Assembly: GCF_035961655.1 (NCBI RefSeq)
Contig: NZ_CP108393.1
Span: 7,587,501 to 7,651,500, forward strand
From: Streptomyces sp. NBC_01317
GTDB lineage: Bacteria; Actinomycetota; Actinomycetes; Streptomycetales; Streptomycetaceae
Length of the DNA: 64,000 nt
Reading direction: 5' to 3'
Shown here piece by piece: positions 17,987 through 25,613 of this stretch. Both the position numbers and the translations under genes were made by a program. Position 1 is the first letter of the stretch. Every line of letters begins with the position of its first letter. A model generated the notes under the pieces. The model was not told the DNA's origin, ran no database searches, and saw only the letters and a program-made list of their open reading frames with translations.

Positions 17987-18715
17987 TCAGACCGCCAGCA
18001 GCGCGAGCGCCCGGCGGGCGTCCTGCGCCGCGCCCGCCGTGTACTCGACGTCGAACACGTCCGGGCCGAGCGCGGCGATCAACCGCTCCCGCAGCGCGTC
18101 CTGCTCGACGGCGTCGTCCGGGTCCGGGATCTGCCCGGCCGCCCGGTACGCGCCCACCGCCGCGCCCAGCAGCCGGGCCGACCGGGCGTGGTCCCCGTCC
18201 GCGTCGGCGATGACGGCCGCGTCGGCGGTCACGTACGGCAGCATGTCGGGCCAGTCCGCCGCCAGCGCCTGCGCGCGCACCTCGGCGAACAGGTCCCTGG
18301 CCCGGTCCTGGTGGCCCAGGCGCAGCTCCACGTAGCCCAGGTTGTGGTGCTCGACCGCGACCATGCGGGTGTCGCCGATCTCCTCGTGGAGGGTGACGCT
18401 CTCCCCGATCAGGACCCGGGCCGATGCCAGGTCGCCGGACATCGTGGCCACTCCGGCGAGGATGTGCGCGGGGCCCGAGCCTAGCCGCTTCTCGCCGCTT
18501 CCGTCCGCCACCTCGCGGGCCTGCGCGGCCCACCGCCCGGCCTCGGCGAGATCGCCGCCGCGCACCTGGACCCGGGCCAGCATGCAGAGCGCGTCCACCT
18601 CGGCCGCGGGGTCGCCCGCCTCGCGCGCCCGGTCCAGTTCGCGCCGGCTCAGCCGCTCCACGACGGCGGTGTCACCCCGCCGGAACGCGTCGCGCGCCTC
18701 CTCGTGAAAGGTCAT
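17987..18715 (-). CDS. TPR-type helical repeat protein
   Basis: 242-residue cytoplasmic protein made of helix pairs in the tetratricopeptide pattern: RDAFRRGDTAVVERLSRREL, DALCMLARVQVRGGDLAEAG, AHILAGVATMSGDLASARVL, EHHNLGYVELRLGHQDRARD and AVIADADGDHARSARLLGAA. The last resembles the C-terminal repeats of large Streptomyces AfsR/LuxR-type regulators, but there is no DNA-binding or ATPase domain here. A protein-interaction role is likely; the partner is unknown. ATG at 18715. It stands between the GH105-like gene and thrC, all on the minus strand. Confidence 0.75.
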   Translation of the reverse strand: MTFHEEARDAFRRGDTAVVERLSRRELDRAREAGDPAAEVDALCMLARVQVRGGDLAEAGRWAAQAREVADGSGEKRLGSGPAHILAGVATMSGDLASARVLIGESVTLHEEIGDTRMVAVEHHNLGYVELRLGHQDRARDLFAEVRAQALAADWPDMLPYVTADAAVIADADGDHARSARLLGAAVGAYRAAGQIPDPDDAVEQDALRERLIAALGPDVFDVEYTAGAAQDARRALALLAV

Positions 18716-18790
18716 GTCCTCCACGCTACTGCGGTCGCGCGGGTGCGGCAGTGGCCCGCGCGACCGCACCGTCCTGCCGGACGGCGAGGG

Positions 18791-19936
18791 TCAGGTGGCG
18801 AGCCCCGCCAGCTCCGACCCGGCGAGCAGGAACGCGCCCACCCCGAAGTCGGCGGTGCTGTCGTACGTCACCGGCTGGCTCGACTCCGGCCGGTCACCGA
18901 CCTTCTGCACGTAGCCGAGGAAACCGTCCGGGTGTACGGCGGTGGCCACCAGCCCGTTCCAGGCGCGGGCGGCGACCGGCAGGTAGGACGCGCGGGCGAC
19001 CAGCCCGGCGGCGACCGCGTACGCGGTGCCGTACACGAAGAAGGACGTACCGCTGGTCTCGGGTCCGGGCAGGTGCGCGGGGTCGGCGAGGTTGACGTTC
19101 CAGAAGCCGTCCGTGCGCTGCACCTTGGCCACCGCCGTGACCAACTGCGTGAGGGCGGTGCGGTATTCGGCGACGTGGCGTTCCGAGGAGGGCAGGGCCT
19201 TGAGCGTCTTGACGTGGCCGCCGGCCACCCAGCCGTTGCCCCGCGACCACACCACCGGTTTGCCGCCCGGTGAGACGATCTTGCCGGGGAGGAACCGGTC
19301 GTCGCGGTACCAGAGGCCGGTGGCCGCGTCGTACAGACCAGGTCCTCCCTGGACGCGTTTGGTGTGGTCGTAGAGGCTGTAGAGCTTCTCCCAGTACTGG
19401 GTGTCGTCGCGCAGCCTGCCGAGGCGGGCGAAGGGCGGCATCGCCATGTGCAGGGCGTCGTCCCACCACCAGTCGTCGTTCTTGGCGGGCTGGTCGGTGT
19501 GGACCATGCGGCGCAGGGACGCCTCGATGGCCGTGAGCTTCTGCGCCGAGGGCTCGATCTCGTACAGGTCGAGGTAGGCCTGTCCCGCGTTGTGGTTGTC
19601 GGCGTGGCGGGTGTTGACCCCGCCGTTCAGCCCGTAGGCGTGTTTCTCCGCCCAGCGCCGCGCGTACGTGAGGTAGCGGGCCTCACCGGTCAGCCGGTAC
19701 ACGGCGAGCAGACCGCTGAAGAAGGTGGCGTTGGCCCAGCCGTTGTCGCCGGAGTTGCCGTGCGCGCCGATCCACTGGTCGGCGACCCGTCGCAGCACGC
19801 CGATGATGGCGGCCCTGGACGGCAGTTGGGGAGAAGGCGCGGCGGGTGCGGGGGCGGCCGACGCGGCCGGGGCGGGCAGGACGGTCGCGGCCGCCGCGAG
19901 CGCGGCGCCGCCGGCGAGCAGGTGTCGTCTATCCAT
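18791..19936 (-). CDS. Secreted GH88/GH105-like unsaturated glucuronyl/rhamnogalacturonyl hydrolase
   Basis: 381-residue exported enzyme with a twin-arginine-type start (MDRRHLLAGGAALAAAATVL) and AxA site near residue 30. The alpha/alpha-barrel carries the family signatures WANATFFSGLLAVYRLTGE, DNHNAGQAYLDLYE, DDWWWDDALHMAMPPFARL, VVWSRGNGWVAGG and SGTSFFVYGTAYAVAAGL. The catalytic aspartates are probably those of DWWWDDALHM. GH105 enzymes release the unsaturated uronic acid left by pectin or rhamnogalacturonan lyases. ATG at 19936 has GAGGAG eight bases upstream. Divergent from the GH95-like gene across palindromic operators, suggesting a shared polysaccharide-use locus. Confidence 0.82.
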   Translation of the reverse strand: MDRRHLLAGGAALAAAATVLPAPAASAAPAPAAPSPQLPSRAAIIGVLRRVADQWIGAHGNSGDNGWANATFFSGLLAVYRLTGEARYLTYARRWAEKHAYGLNGGVNTRHADNHNAGQAYLDLYEIEPSAQKLTAIEASLRRMVHTDQPAKNDDWWWDDALHMAMPPFARLGRLRDDTQYWEKLYSLYDHTKRVQGGPGLYDAATGLWYRDDRFLPGKIVSPGGKPVVWSRGNGWVAGGHVKTLKALPSSERHVAEYRTALTQLVTAVAKVQRTDGFWNVNLADPAHLPGPETSGTSFFVYGTAYAVAAGLVARASYLPVAARAWNGLVATAVHPDGFLGYVQKVGDRPESSQPVTYDSTADFGVGAFLLAGSELAGLAT

Positions 19937-19973
19937 GTGAACGACTCCTCGATATGTGGGGACCCCCATCTTC

Positions 19974-19985
19974 AGGTCCGGACCT
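19974..19985. promoter_or_regulatory. 12-bp perfect palindrome AGGTCCGGACCT
   Basis: A perfect palindrome 38 bases before the GH105-like ATG. Position and symmetry fit a dimeric repressor or activator site for this gene; the regulator is not encoded next to it. Confidence 0.5.
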
Positions 19986-20044
19986 TTGCGTGTCCATGGC
20001 GAGTACGGGTTTTCCGCCGGGCGGACGGAGTTCACGTCCGGGCC

Positions 20045-20068
20045 GGAAGTTCACGTACGAGAACTTCC
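20045..20068. promoter_or_regulatory. Inverted repeat GGAAGTTC-N8-GAACTTCC
   Basis: Exact 8-bp arms at 20045-20052 and 20061-20068 around the self-complementary-like spacer acgtacga. It sits midway between the two divergent glycosidase genes and is a good candidate operator for a sugar-responsive regulator. Confidence 0.55.
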
Positions 20069-20330
20069 AGCCTGGGCGGGGGTGTGACGCCGACGGGGGA
20101 GTCGTCGGAGGAGGTCCGATCAATGGAACTCCAGCCAGGGCGAGAAGGTCGGAAATACTGGTGCGCAACCTCTTGACGGCCGGAAACCTCCGATGTTCAC
20201 TGCGTGTTGCGCGCATGTCACGTCGCTGCTTCGCGCTGCTCCTCCATCCCCGCCCGGTTCCGCCTTCGTCCGCCGTTTTTCCGCACGTTCCCCCGCACCT
20301 CCCCCTCGCCGCCCGTGGGAGTGACACACC

Positions 20331-23051
20331 ATGAGAGCCACCCGACTACCCGTTTTCCTCCTTGCCCTCGCCTGTCTGTTCGGCGGCCTCGCCGGTGCGC
20401 CGGCCTCCGCGTCGACCACCGACGCCGCGTTCAACTCCTCGACCGGTGCCCTGGACGTGGACTACGCGAGCTATCTCTCCAAGCACGACATCGTCTACAA
20501 CCGGCCCAACACCAGCCCCGTGCAGGGCCTGACGGTCGGCAACGGCAAGACCGGCGCGATGGCCTGGCAGGAGAACGGCCTGACCATGCAGGTCTCCGGG
20601 GTCGACACCTCGCAGCAGACCGCGTTCGGGGCCGGCCTGCTCAACCTGCGGACCACCCCCGCGATGGACTCGGGCTACTCCACGTACCAGCAGCGCCTCT
20701 CGCTGTACGACGGGACGCTCACCACCAAGTACGACAACAACCGCACCGTCACCGTGATGGGTTCGCCGAACTCCGAGGTCATGGGCGTCCACGTCGAGGA
20801 CACCCGGGGCGGGATCTCCAACATCTCCCTCGACCTGAGCCTCTGGGACGTCTCCTCGCTGGGCAACAGCGGCGACGTGCCCAACCTCGACACCTGGAAG
20901 ACGGTGTCGACCTACGCGGACTCCACCGGCGCCGGGCTGAGCCGGGGCCAGGCCGACCCGCAGAACTTCGGCTACACCCTCGCGGCGACCGTGGAGGGCG
21001 CGCCGTACACCGCGCAGGTCGTGGACGGCCGCAAGGTGCGGCTCACCATCACCCCGTCGTCCAGCTACACCATCTGGTTCACCGCCAGCAGCCGGCTCAA
21101 CGCGCCGTCGCACAACTCGGTCGCCCAGGCCAAGAACGTGCTCAACTCGGTCAAGGGCACGGGATACACCACCACGTACAACAACTACCGCAACTGGTGG
21201 CACGCGTTCTGGCAGAAGTCGTTCGTCCAGTACTCCAACGGGTCCAAGGACGCGGACTACATGGAGAACATCTACTACCTGAGCACGTACATGATCGCGG
21301 CGGGCGGGTACGGCACCAAGCCCCTGCACTTCATCAACGGTGTCTTCCGGGCCACCGGGGACGCGACGAAGTGGAGCAACGCGTACTGGTACTGGAACCA
21401 ACGCGACGTCTACAACTCGTTCCTGGCGTCCAACCACAGTGATCTGCTCAACGGGTTCAACCGGTTGTACAGCGACAACTTCAACGCGCTGAAGTCCGCG
21501 ACCCAGACCAGATACGGCGTGGACGGCATCTGGGTCCCGGAGACGATGGGCTGGGACGGCAACGCGCGCGGCACGGTCAACAGCGACTACACGAAGAACA
21601 TCTGGTCGACCGGCGCCGAGGCCGCGTACAACATGTTCCTCCAGTACAAGTACACCAACGACGCCAACTACCTGCGGAACACGGCGTATCCGTTCATGCG
21701 CGAGGTCGTCAAGTTCTACCAGGCGAAGCTCTCCCGCAACGCGACCACCGGCCAGTACTACGTGGCGACGTCCAACTCGCACGAGACGTACTGGAACGTG
21801 CCCAACGCCATCACCGACCTCGCGGCCGTCCGCATGCTCTTCCCGCTCGCCATCCAGACGGGATCGCAGCTGGGCCTCGACGCCACCCTGCGCCCGCAGT
21901 GGCAGTCGATCCTCGACAACCTGATCCCGTACCCGGCGGACGCCAACACCTATCTGCCGCACACCCCGCCGATCGCCCAGACCCGCAACAACGAGAACGT
22001 CGCCTCCGAGCTGATCTGGCCGTACGACCTCACGGGCATCGGCTACCCCGACCAGCAGAAGGCGATCAACACCTGGAACGCGCGGCCCTTCCCGTACGGG
22101 AACGTCTGGGCGCCCGACGCCGTGCAGGCGGCCCGGCTGGGCCTGGGGGACCAGACCTACCAGGGCATGAAGACCATGCTGCGGCAGTACCAGAACTACC
22201 CGAACGGCATGACGACCAACACCAACGGTGTCTTCGAGTACCTCGGGGTGCACCTGACCGCGATGAACGAGTCCCTCCTCCAGTCGTACAACGACAAGAT
22301 CCGGGTCTTCCCCGCCGTGCCCACGGACTCGACGTTCGTCGGCAAGTTCAGCCTCCAGGCGAAGGGCGGCTTCACGGTCAGCTCCGAGCGTGAGGGCGGC
22401 GAGGTCAAGTACGTCGGCGTCAAGAGCCAGTTCGGCAACAGCGCCCGCGTCGTGAACCCCTGGGGCACCCAGCAGGTCAGGGTCCGCCGGGTCTCCGACA
22501 ACGCGATCATCACGACCGCCACCAGCGCCGAGATCACGTTCGCGACGGCCGCCAACACGGTCTACGTCGTCGAGCGGACCGCCAAGCCGCTGTCCAACTA
22601 CACCACCACGCGGCTCACCGGAACGGCCAACCAGGGCTCCAAGGCACTGAGCGGCACGTCCTCCACGCTGGGCATCTCCGGCACGGCGAACCCCATGGTC
22701 AACAACACCGCGCTGACCTACGACAGCAACTGGCACCTCACCAGCCCCCGGGGATACGGCGACTACAACGACGACACCCACCACAGCAACACGGTGGGCG
22801 CGGTCGCGCAGTACACCTTCACCGGGACCGGCATCCAGTACCTGTCCGAACGCAACGGGGACATGGGGACGGTGGACGTCTATCTGGACAACGTCCTCCA
22901 GGCCACGGTGAATCTGAACGTGTCGGGAGCGCGGCAGGTCCAACAGGTGGTCTGGCAGAAGTCCGGACTCTCCTCGGGCACGCACACGTTCAAGGTCATC
23001 AACAGGAGCACAGCGGTCGGGATGATCGACGCGCTGAGGATCACTCCTTGA
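20331..23051 (+). CDS. Secreted GH95-like glycosidase with C-terminal beta domain
   Basis: 906-residue exported protein. Signal peptide RLPVFLLALACLFGGLAGAP to ASAST. An N-terminal super-sandwich (GLTVGNGKTGAMAWQENGL, GVHVEDTRGG) is followed by an (alpha/alpha)6 barrel and a beta cap ending VVNPWGTQQVRV, the GH95 order. Glu485 in TSNSHETYWNV aligns with the general-acid region, but the usual HxNxN substrate motif is replaced by WSNAYWYWNQRDVYN, so specificity (fucosidase, galactosidase or other) is open and activity unproven. Residues about 755-906 form an extra jelly-roll-like domain (YTFTGTGIQYLSER, NVLQATVNLN). ATG at 20331 has GGGAG nine bases before it. Tandem repeats span its stop. Confidence 0.7.
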   Translation: MRATRLPVFLLALACLFGGLAGAPASASTTDAAFNSSTGALDVDYASYLSKHDIVYNRPNTSPVQGLTVGNGKTGAMAWQENGLTMQVSGVDTSQQTAFGAGLLNLRTTPAMDSGYSTYQQRLSLYDGTLTTKYDNNRTVTVMGSPNSEVMGVHVEDTRGGISNISLDLSLWDVSSLGNSGDVPNLDTWKTVSTYADSTGAGLSRGQADPQNFGYTLAATVEGAPYTAQVVDGRKVRLTITPSSSYTIWFTASSRLNAPSHNSVAQAKNVLNSVKGTGYTTTYNNYRNWWHAFWQKSFVQYSNGSKDADYMENIYYLSTYMIAAGGYGTKPLHFINGVFRATGDATKWSNAYWYWNQRDVYNSFLASNHSDLLNGFNRLYSDNFNALKSATQTRYGVDGIWVPETMGWDGNARGTVNSDYTKNIWSTGAEAAYNMFLQYKYTNDANYLRNTAYPFMREVVKFYQAKLSRNATTGQYYVATSNSHETYWNVPNAITDLAAVRMLFPLAIQTGSQLGLDATLRPQWQSILDNLIPYPADANTYLPHTPPIAQTRNNENVASELIWPYDLTGIGYPDQQKAINTWNARPFPYGNVWAPDAVQAARLGLGDQTYQGMKTMLRQYQNYPNGMTTNTNGVFEYLGVHLTAMNESLLQSYNDKIRVFPAVPTDSTFVGKFSLQAKGGFTVSSEREGGEVKYVGVKSQFGNSARVVNPWGTQQVRVRRVSDNAIITTATSAEITFATAANTVYVVERTAKPLSNYTTTRLTGTANQGSKALSGTSSTLGISGTANPMVNNTALTYDSNWHLTSPRGYGDYNDDTHHSNTVGAVAQYTFTGTGIQYLSERNGDMGTVDVYLDNVLQATVNLNVSGARQVQQVVWQKSGLSSGTHTFKVINRSTAVGMIDALRITP

Positions 23052-23105
23052 CCGGGATCACTCCCTGACCGGGGTCGGTCCTTGATCCGGATCACTTCCT
23101 GAGCC
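23038..23105 (+). repeat. Four 17-bp tandem units across the stop of the GH95-like gene
   Basis: Units start at 23038, 23055, 23072 and 23089. Units 1 and 2 differ by one base (ggatcactccttgaccg and ggatcactccctgaccg); unit 4 is ggatcacttcctgagcc; unit 3 is more divergent. The first contains the codons for the last residues and the stop TGA (23049-23051), and every unit repeats a TGA at the same place. Confidence 0.85.
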
Positions 23106-23125
23106 GGTCCTCCGGCCGGCGGCCC

Positions 23126-23154
23126 AGGCGCTGTCCCGCACCGGGACAGCGCCT
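23126..23154 (+). terminator. Terminator of the GH95-like gene
   Basis: Perfect 12-bp stem aggcgctgtccc / gggacagcgcct with loop gcacc, 75 bases behind the stop and just after the 17-bp tandem repeats. Confidence 0.85.
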
Positions 23155-23272
23155 GTCCGTCGCCTGTTGGCCCGCCCCAGGACGCCCGGACGTCGCGCTC
23201 ACCTGAGACAGTCACGGCGAGAGCACTTCCCGGCAGGTGCCCGCGCACCACGGACCAGGGACGACCGAGCCG

Positions 23273-24244
23273 ATGGCCCTACTTCACCCGTCCGTCCCGC
23301 CCGGCGGACTCCTGCGGCGGCTGCCGCTGCGCCAGATCCTCATGGTCCTCCCGGTCGTGGCGGTCGGCGTCTGGGTCGGCCTCCACTGGCCGCTGATCGT
23401 CTCCGGCGGCCGGCAACTGCTCACGGCCGACCGCTCCTGGCTGCTCGCCGCCGTGGCGGCGACCGGGCTCGGCTGGGTGGCCGTGTCCTTCACCCGGCAG
23501 GGGACGGTCCTGGAGAGACTGCCCGCCGGACGGCTCCTCGCCACGCAGTTCGCCGCGGGCGCGGCCAACCACCTGCTGCCCGCCGGGCTCGGCGCGGGCG
23601 CCGTCAACCTGCGCTTCCTGCGCCGCTGCGGTCTCCCGCTGTCCCGCTCCTCCGCCTCGCTCGCGCTGTACCTGCTGGCCGAGTCCGTCGGGCGTGTCGT
23701 CCTCCTCGTCGTCCTGCTGACGGCCTTCCCCCGGGCGCTGCGCCTGGACGGCCTCGTCCCGGACGGGACGGGGCCCGCCCTGGCCCTGACGGCGGGCGCG
23801 GTGCTCGCCGCGGTGGCCCTCGCGCTCTTCGCCGTACGGCCGCTGCGCCGCCTCGTCCGCGACTTCCTGCGCGTCGCGCTGACCGAGGCGCGCGGCCTGC
23901 ACACCAGGCCGGCCCGCGCGCTGGCCCTGTGGGGCGGCTCGCTCGCCTTCCCCGCCCTCCAGGCGGCCGGGCTGGTCACGGTGGCGCTGGCGCTCCACGT
24001 GCCCGTACCGGCGGTCCATGTGGCCATCGCCTACCTCGCGGCGAGCGTGGCGGCGGCGGCCGTACCGACGCCGGGCGGCATCGGCTCGGTGGACGCCGCG
24101 CTGGTCATCGCGCTGGTGACGGCGGGCGCGTCGGTCGCCGTGGCCACCTCGGCCGTGCTCGGCTTCCGCATCATCACGGTCTGGCTGCCCCTGGTGCCCG
24201 GCGCACTGGTGCTGGGCCATCTGGTCCGCAGGAAGGTCGTCTGA
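23273..24244 (+). CDS. Lysylphosphatidylglycerol synthase-type (UPF0104) membrane protein
   Basis: 323-residue integral membrane protein with about eight hydrophobic spans, for example ILMVLPVVAVGVWVGLHW, GPALALTAGAVLAAVALALF and VTVALALHVPVPAVHVAIAY. The family signatures GAANHLLPAGLGAGAVNL and AAAVPTPGGIGSVDAALV are present. It resembles the flippase/TM region of MprF but lacks the tRNA-dependent transferase domain, so it is one of the short homologues of unknown cargo. ATG at 23273 is selected; GTG at 23237 has no ribosome site. It ends at a 14-bp palindrome (24260-24273). Confidence 0.8.
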   Translation: MALLHPSVPPGGLLRRLPLRQILMVLPVVAVGVWVGLHWPLIVSGGRQLLTADRSWLLAAVAATGLGWVAVSFTRQGTVLERLPAGRLLATQFAAGAANHLLPAGLGAGAVNLRFLRRCGLPLSRSSASLALYLLAESVGRVVLLVVLLTAFPRALRLDGLVPDGTGPALALTAGAVLAAVALALFAVRPLRRLVRDFLRVALTEARGLHTRPARALALWGGSLAFPALQAAGLVTVALALHVPVPAVHVAIAYLAASVAAAAVPTPGGIGSVDAALVIALVTAGASVAVATSAVLGFRIITVWLPLVPGALVLGHLVRRKVV

Positions 24245-24373
24245 CCCGGCGCGGGCGCCGTCACGCGCGTGACCTGCGGAGCCGCCGTGGCGGTCCTTGT
24301 TGTTTGGGCGCCTGGGGCGGTGGGTACAGAAGTTCGGTTACGAAGTGTGTCGCCGACGGCCTATCGTGGTCCC

Positions 24374-25309
24374 ATGTCCGCTCCCGCGCTGATCCGTATC
24401 GTCTCCCGCGACTCGCCCATGGCCCTCGCCCAGGTGGAGCGAGTCCGTGCCGAACTGGGCCTGCTGCACCCCGGTATCGCCACCGAGGTCGTCCCGGTCA
24501 AGACCACCGGCGACAAGTGGATGGGCGATCTGTCCCAGGTGGAGGGCAAGGGGGCGTTCACCAAGGAGGTCGACGCGGCCCTGCTGAACGGCGAGGCGGA
24601 CCTGGCCGTGCACTGCGTGAAGGACGTGCCCGCGGACCGGCCGCTGCCCGCCGGCACTGTCTTCGCCGCGTTCCTGCGCCGGGACGACATCCGTGACGCG
24701 CTCGTCCACCCCGGCGGCCTCACGCTCGACGAGCTGCCCGCGGGCACCAGGATCGGTACGTCCTCGGTCCGCCGTGTCGCCCAACTCGCCGCGTCCCACC
24801 CGGACCTGGAGTGCGTCCCGTTCCGCGGCAACGCCAACCGCCGGCTGGAGAAGCTCGCCGCGGGCGAGGCCGACGCGCTCCTTCTCGCCGCCGCCGGCCT
24901 CCGCCGTATCGGCCGCGAGGACGTCATCACCGAGATCCTGTCGCCCGAGGCGATGTGCCCCCCGATCGGCGCGGGCATTCTCGCCCTCCAGTGCCGGGAG
25001 GGAGACGCGGAACTCATCGACACGGTCAGCGACCTCGGCGACCCGGACACCTACCGGGAGGCCACCGCCGAGCGGATGTTCCTCCACGTCCTCCAGGGGC
25101 ACTGCAACAGCCCGATCGCCGGATACGCGAAGGCCGGGCGCGGCGGCGAACTCTCGCTCCGGGCCTGCGTGTTCACCCCCGACGGCAAAACGGTCCTCAA
25201 CGCCCATGAGTGGGCAGGCCGGTTGGATCCGGCCACTCTCGGTACATCCGTGGCGGTGGCGCTCCTGCGGCAGGGCGCGCGCGAGCTGATCGACAGCATC
25301 GCCCACTGA
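24374..25309 (+). CDS. hemC: Hydroxymethylbilane synthase (porphobilinogen deaminase), stand-alone copy
   Basis: 311-residue enzyme that joins four porphobilinogen units into hydroxymethylbilane in tetrapyrrole synthesis. Seen: [17 protein letters not shown] at the start, [24 protein letters not shown], the catalytic-Asp segment [10 protein letters not shown] (usually HSxKDxP, so Ser is Cys here), [24 protein letters not shown], and the dipyrromethane-attachment Cys244 in [13 protein letters not shown]. All substrate arginines are kept. Streptomyces normally keep hemC in a hemA-hemC-hemD-hemB cluster; none of those is near, so this is probably a second, divergent copy. A terminator follows it. 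Confidence 0.9.
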   Translation: MSAPALIRIVSRDSPMALAQVERVRAELGLLHPGIATEVVPVKTTGDKWMGDLSQVEGKGAFTKEVDAALLNGEADLAVHCVKDVPADRPLPAGTVFAAFLRRDDIRDALVHPGGLTLDELPAGTRIGTSSVRRVAQLAASHPDLECVPFRGNANRRLEKLAAGEADALLLAAAGLRRIGREDVITEILSPEAMCPPIGAGILALQCREGDAELIDTVSDLGDPDTYREATAERMFLHVLQGHCNSPIAGYAKAGRGGELSLRACVFTPDGKTVLNAHEWAGRLDPATLGTSVAVALLRQGARELIDSIAH

Positions 25310-25613
25310 TCTCCGTACGACCTGTTGGGCGGTTCCCCACTCCGGGGAGCCGCCCAATTCGCGTGTCAGGACGTCCGTTTGATCGCCGTATGTGGCATGT
25401 AACTGACAACACAAGGTCAAATCCTCGTTTCGGATCTGTCCGAACGAGGCTCTTCGATGTCACTCTCTGGACGGCTCACCGCGCGTAGACCGTGCGGTGG
25501 GTCCGCGTGGCACCCACGTGTAGCTCCAGCGCCAGGAAGGCGGCCCACCCCACGGCCGCCGCCGTACCCCCACAAGGGCCGCCGACCGGTGGCCCGACAC
25601 TCTTGGAGACTGA
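25310..25613 (+). promoter_or_regulatory. 304-base leader region of the M4 protease
   Basis: After the hemC terminator there is a less GC-rich stretch (about 25375-25460) that probably holds the protease promoter. It contains the inverted repeat CCTCGTTTCGGA (25423-25434) and TCCGAACGAGG (25439-25449), one base bulged. I could not assign -35 and -10 hexamers with confidence. No protein gene is seen. Confidence 0.5.
25325..25357 (+). terminator. Terminator of hemC
   Basis: 14-bp stem ttgggcggttcccc / ggggagccgcccaa with one G-T pair and a 5-base loop, 15 bases behind the hemC stop. Confidence 0.85.

Larger units (their letters stand above)
19937..20330. promoter_or_regulatory. 394-base divergent control region of the two glycosidase genes
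   Basis: The gap separates the GH105-like (start 19936) and GH95-like (start 20331) genes. It holds a 12-bp perfect palindrome at 19974-19985, an 8-bp-arm inverted repeat at 20045-20068 and two related stretches (gaacttccagcctgggcgg from 20061 and ggaactccagccagggcga near 20123). I see no protein gene in it. Confidence 0.65.

Noticed and set aside
20346..22985. Long minus-strand open frame of 879 codons
   Set aside because: Antisense to the GH95-like gene; composition is Val/Arg/Gly-rich and lacks any recognisable motif or ribosome site.
23038..23105. Short tandem units first considered as a CRISPR-like array
   Set aside because: The units are directly adjacent with no spacers, are only 17 bases long and cover a stop codon; no cas gene is present.
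24260..24273. GTCACGCGCGTGAC palindrome behind the UPF0104 gene as an operator for hemC
   Set aside because: It is 14 bases of alternating GC-rich sequence about 100 bases before hemC; by itself it does not separate from chance, so it is only mentioned.
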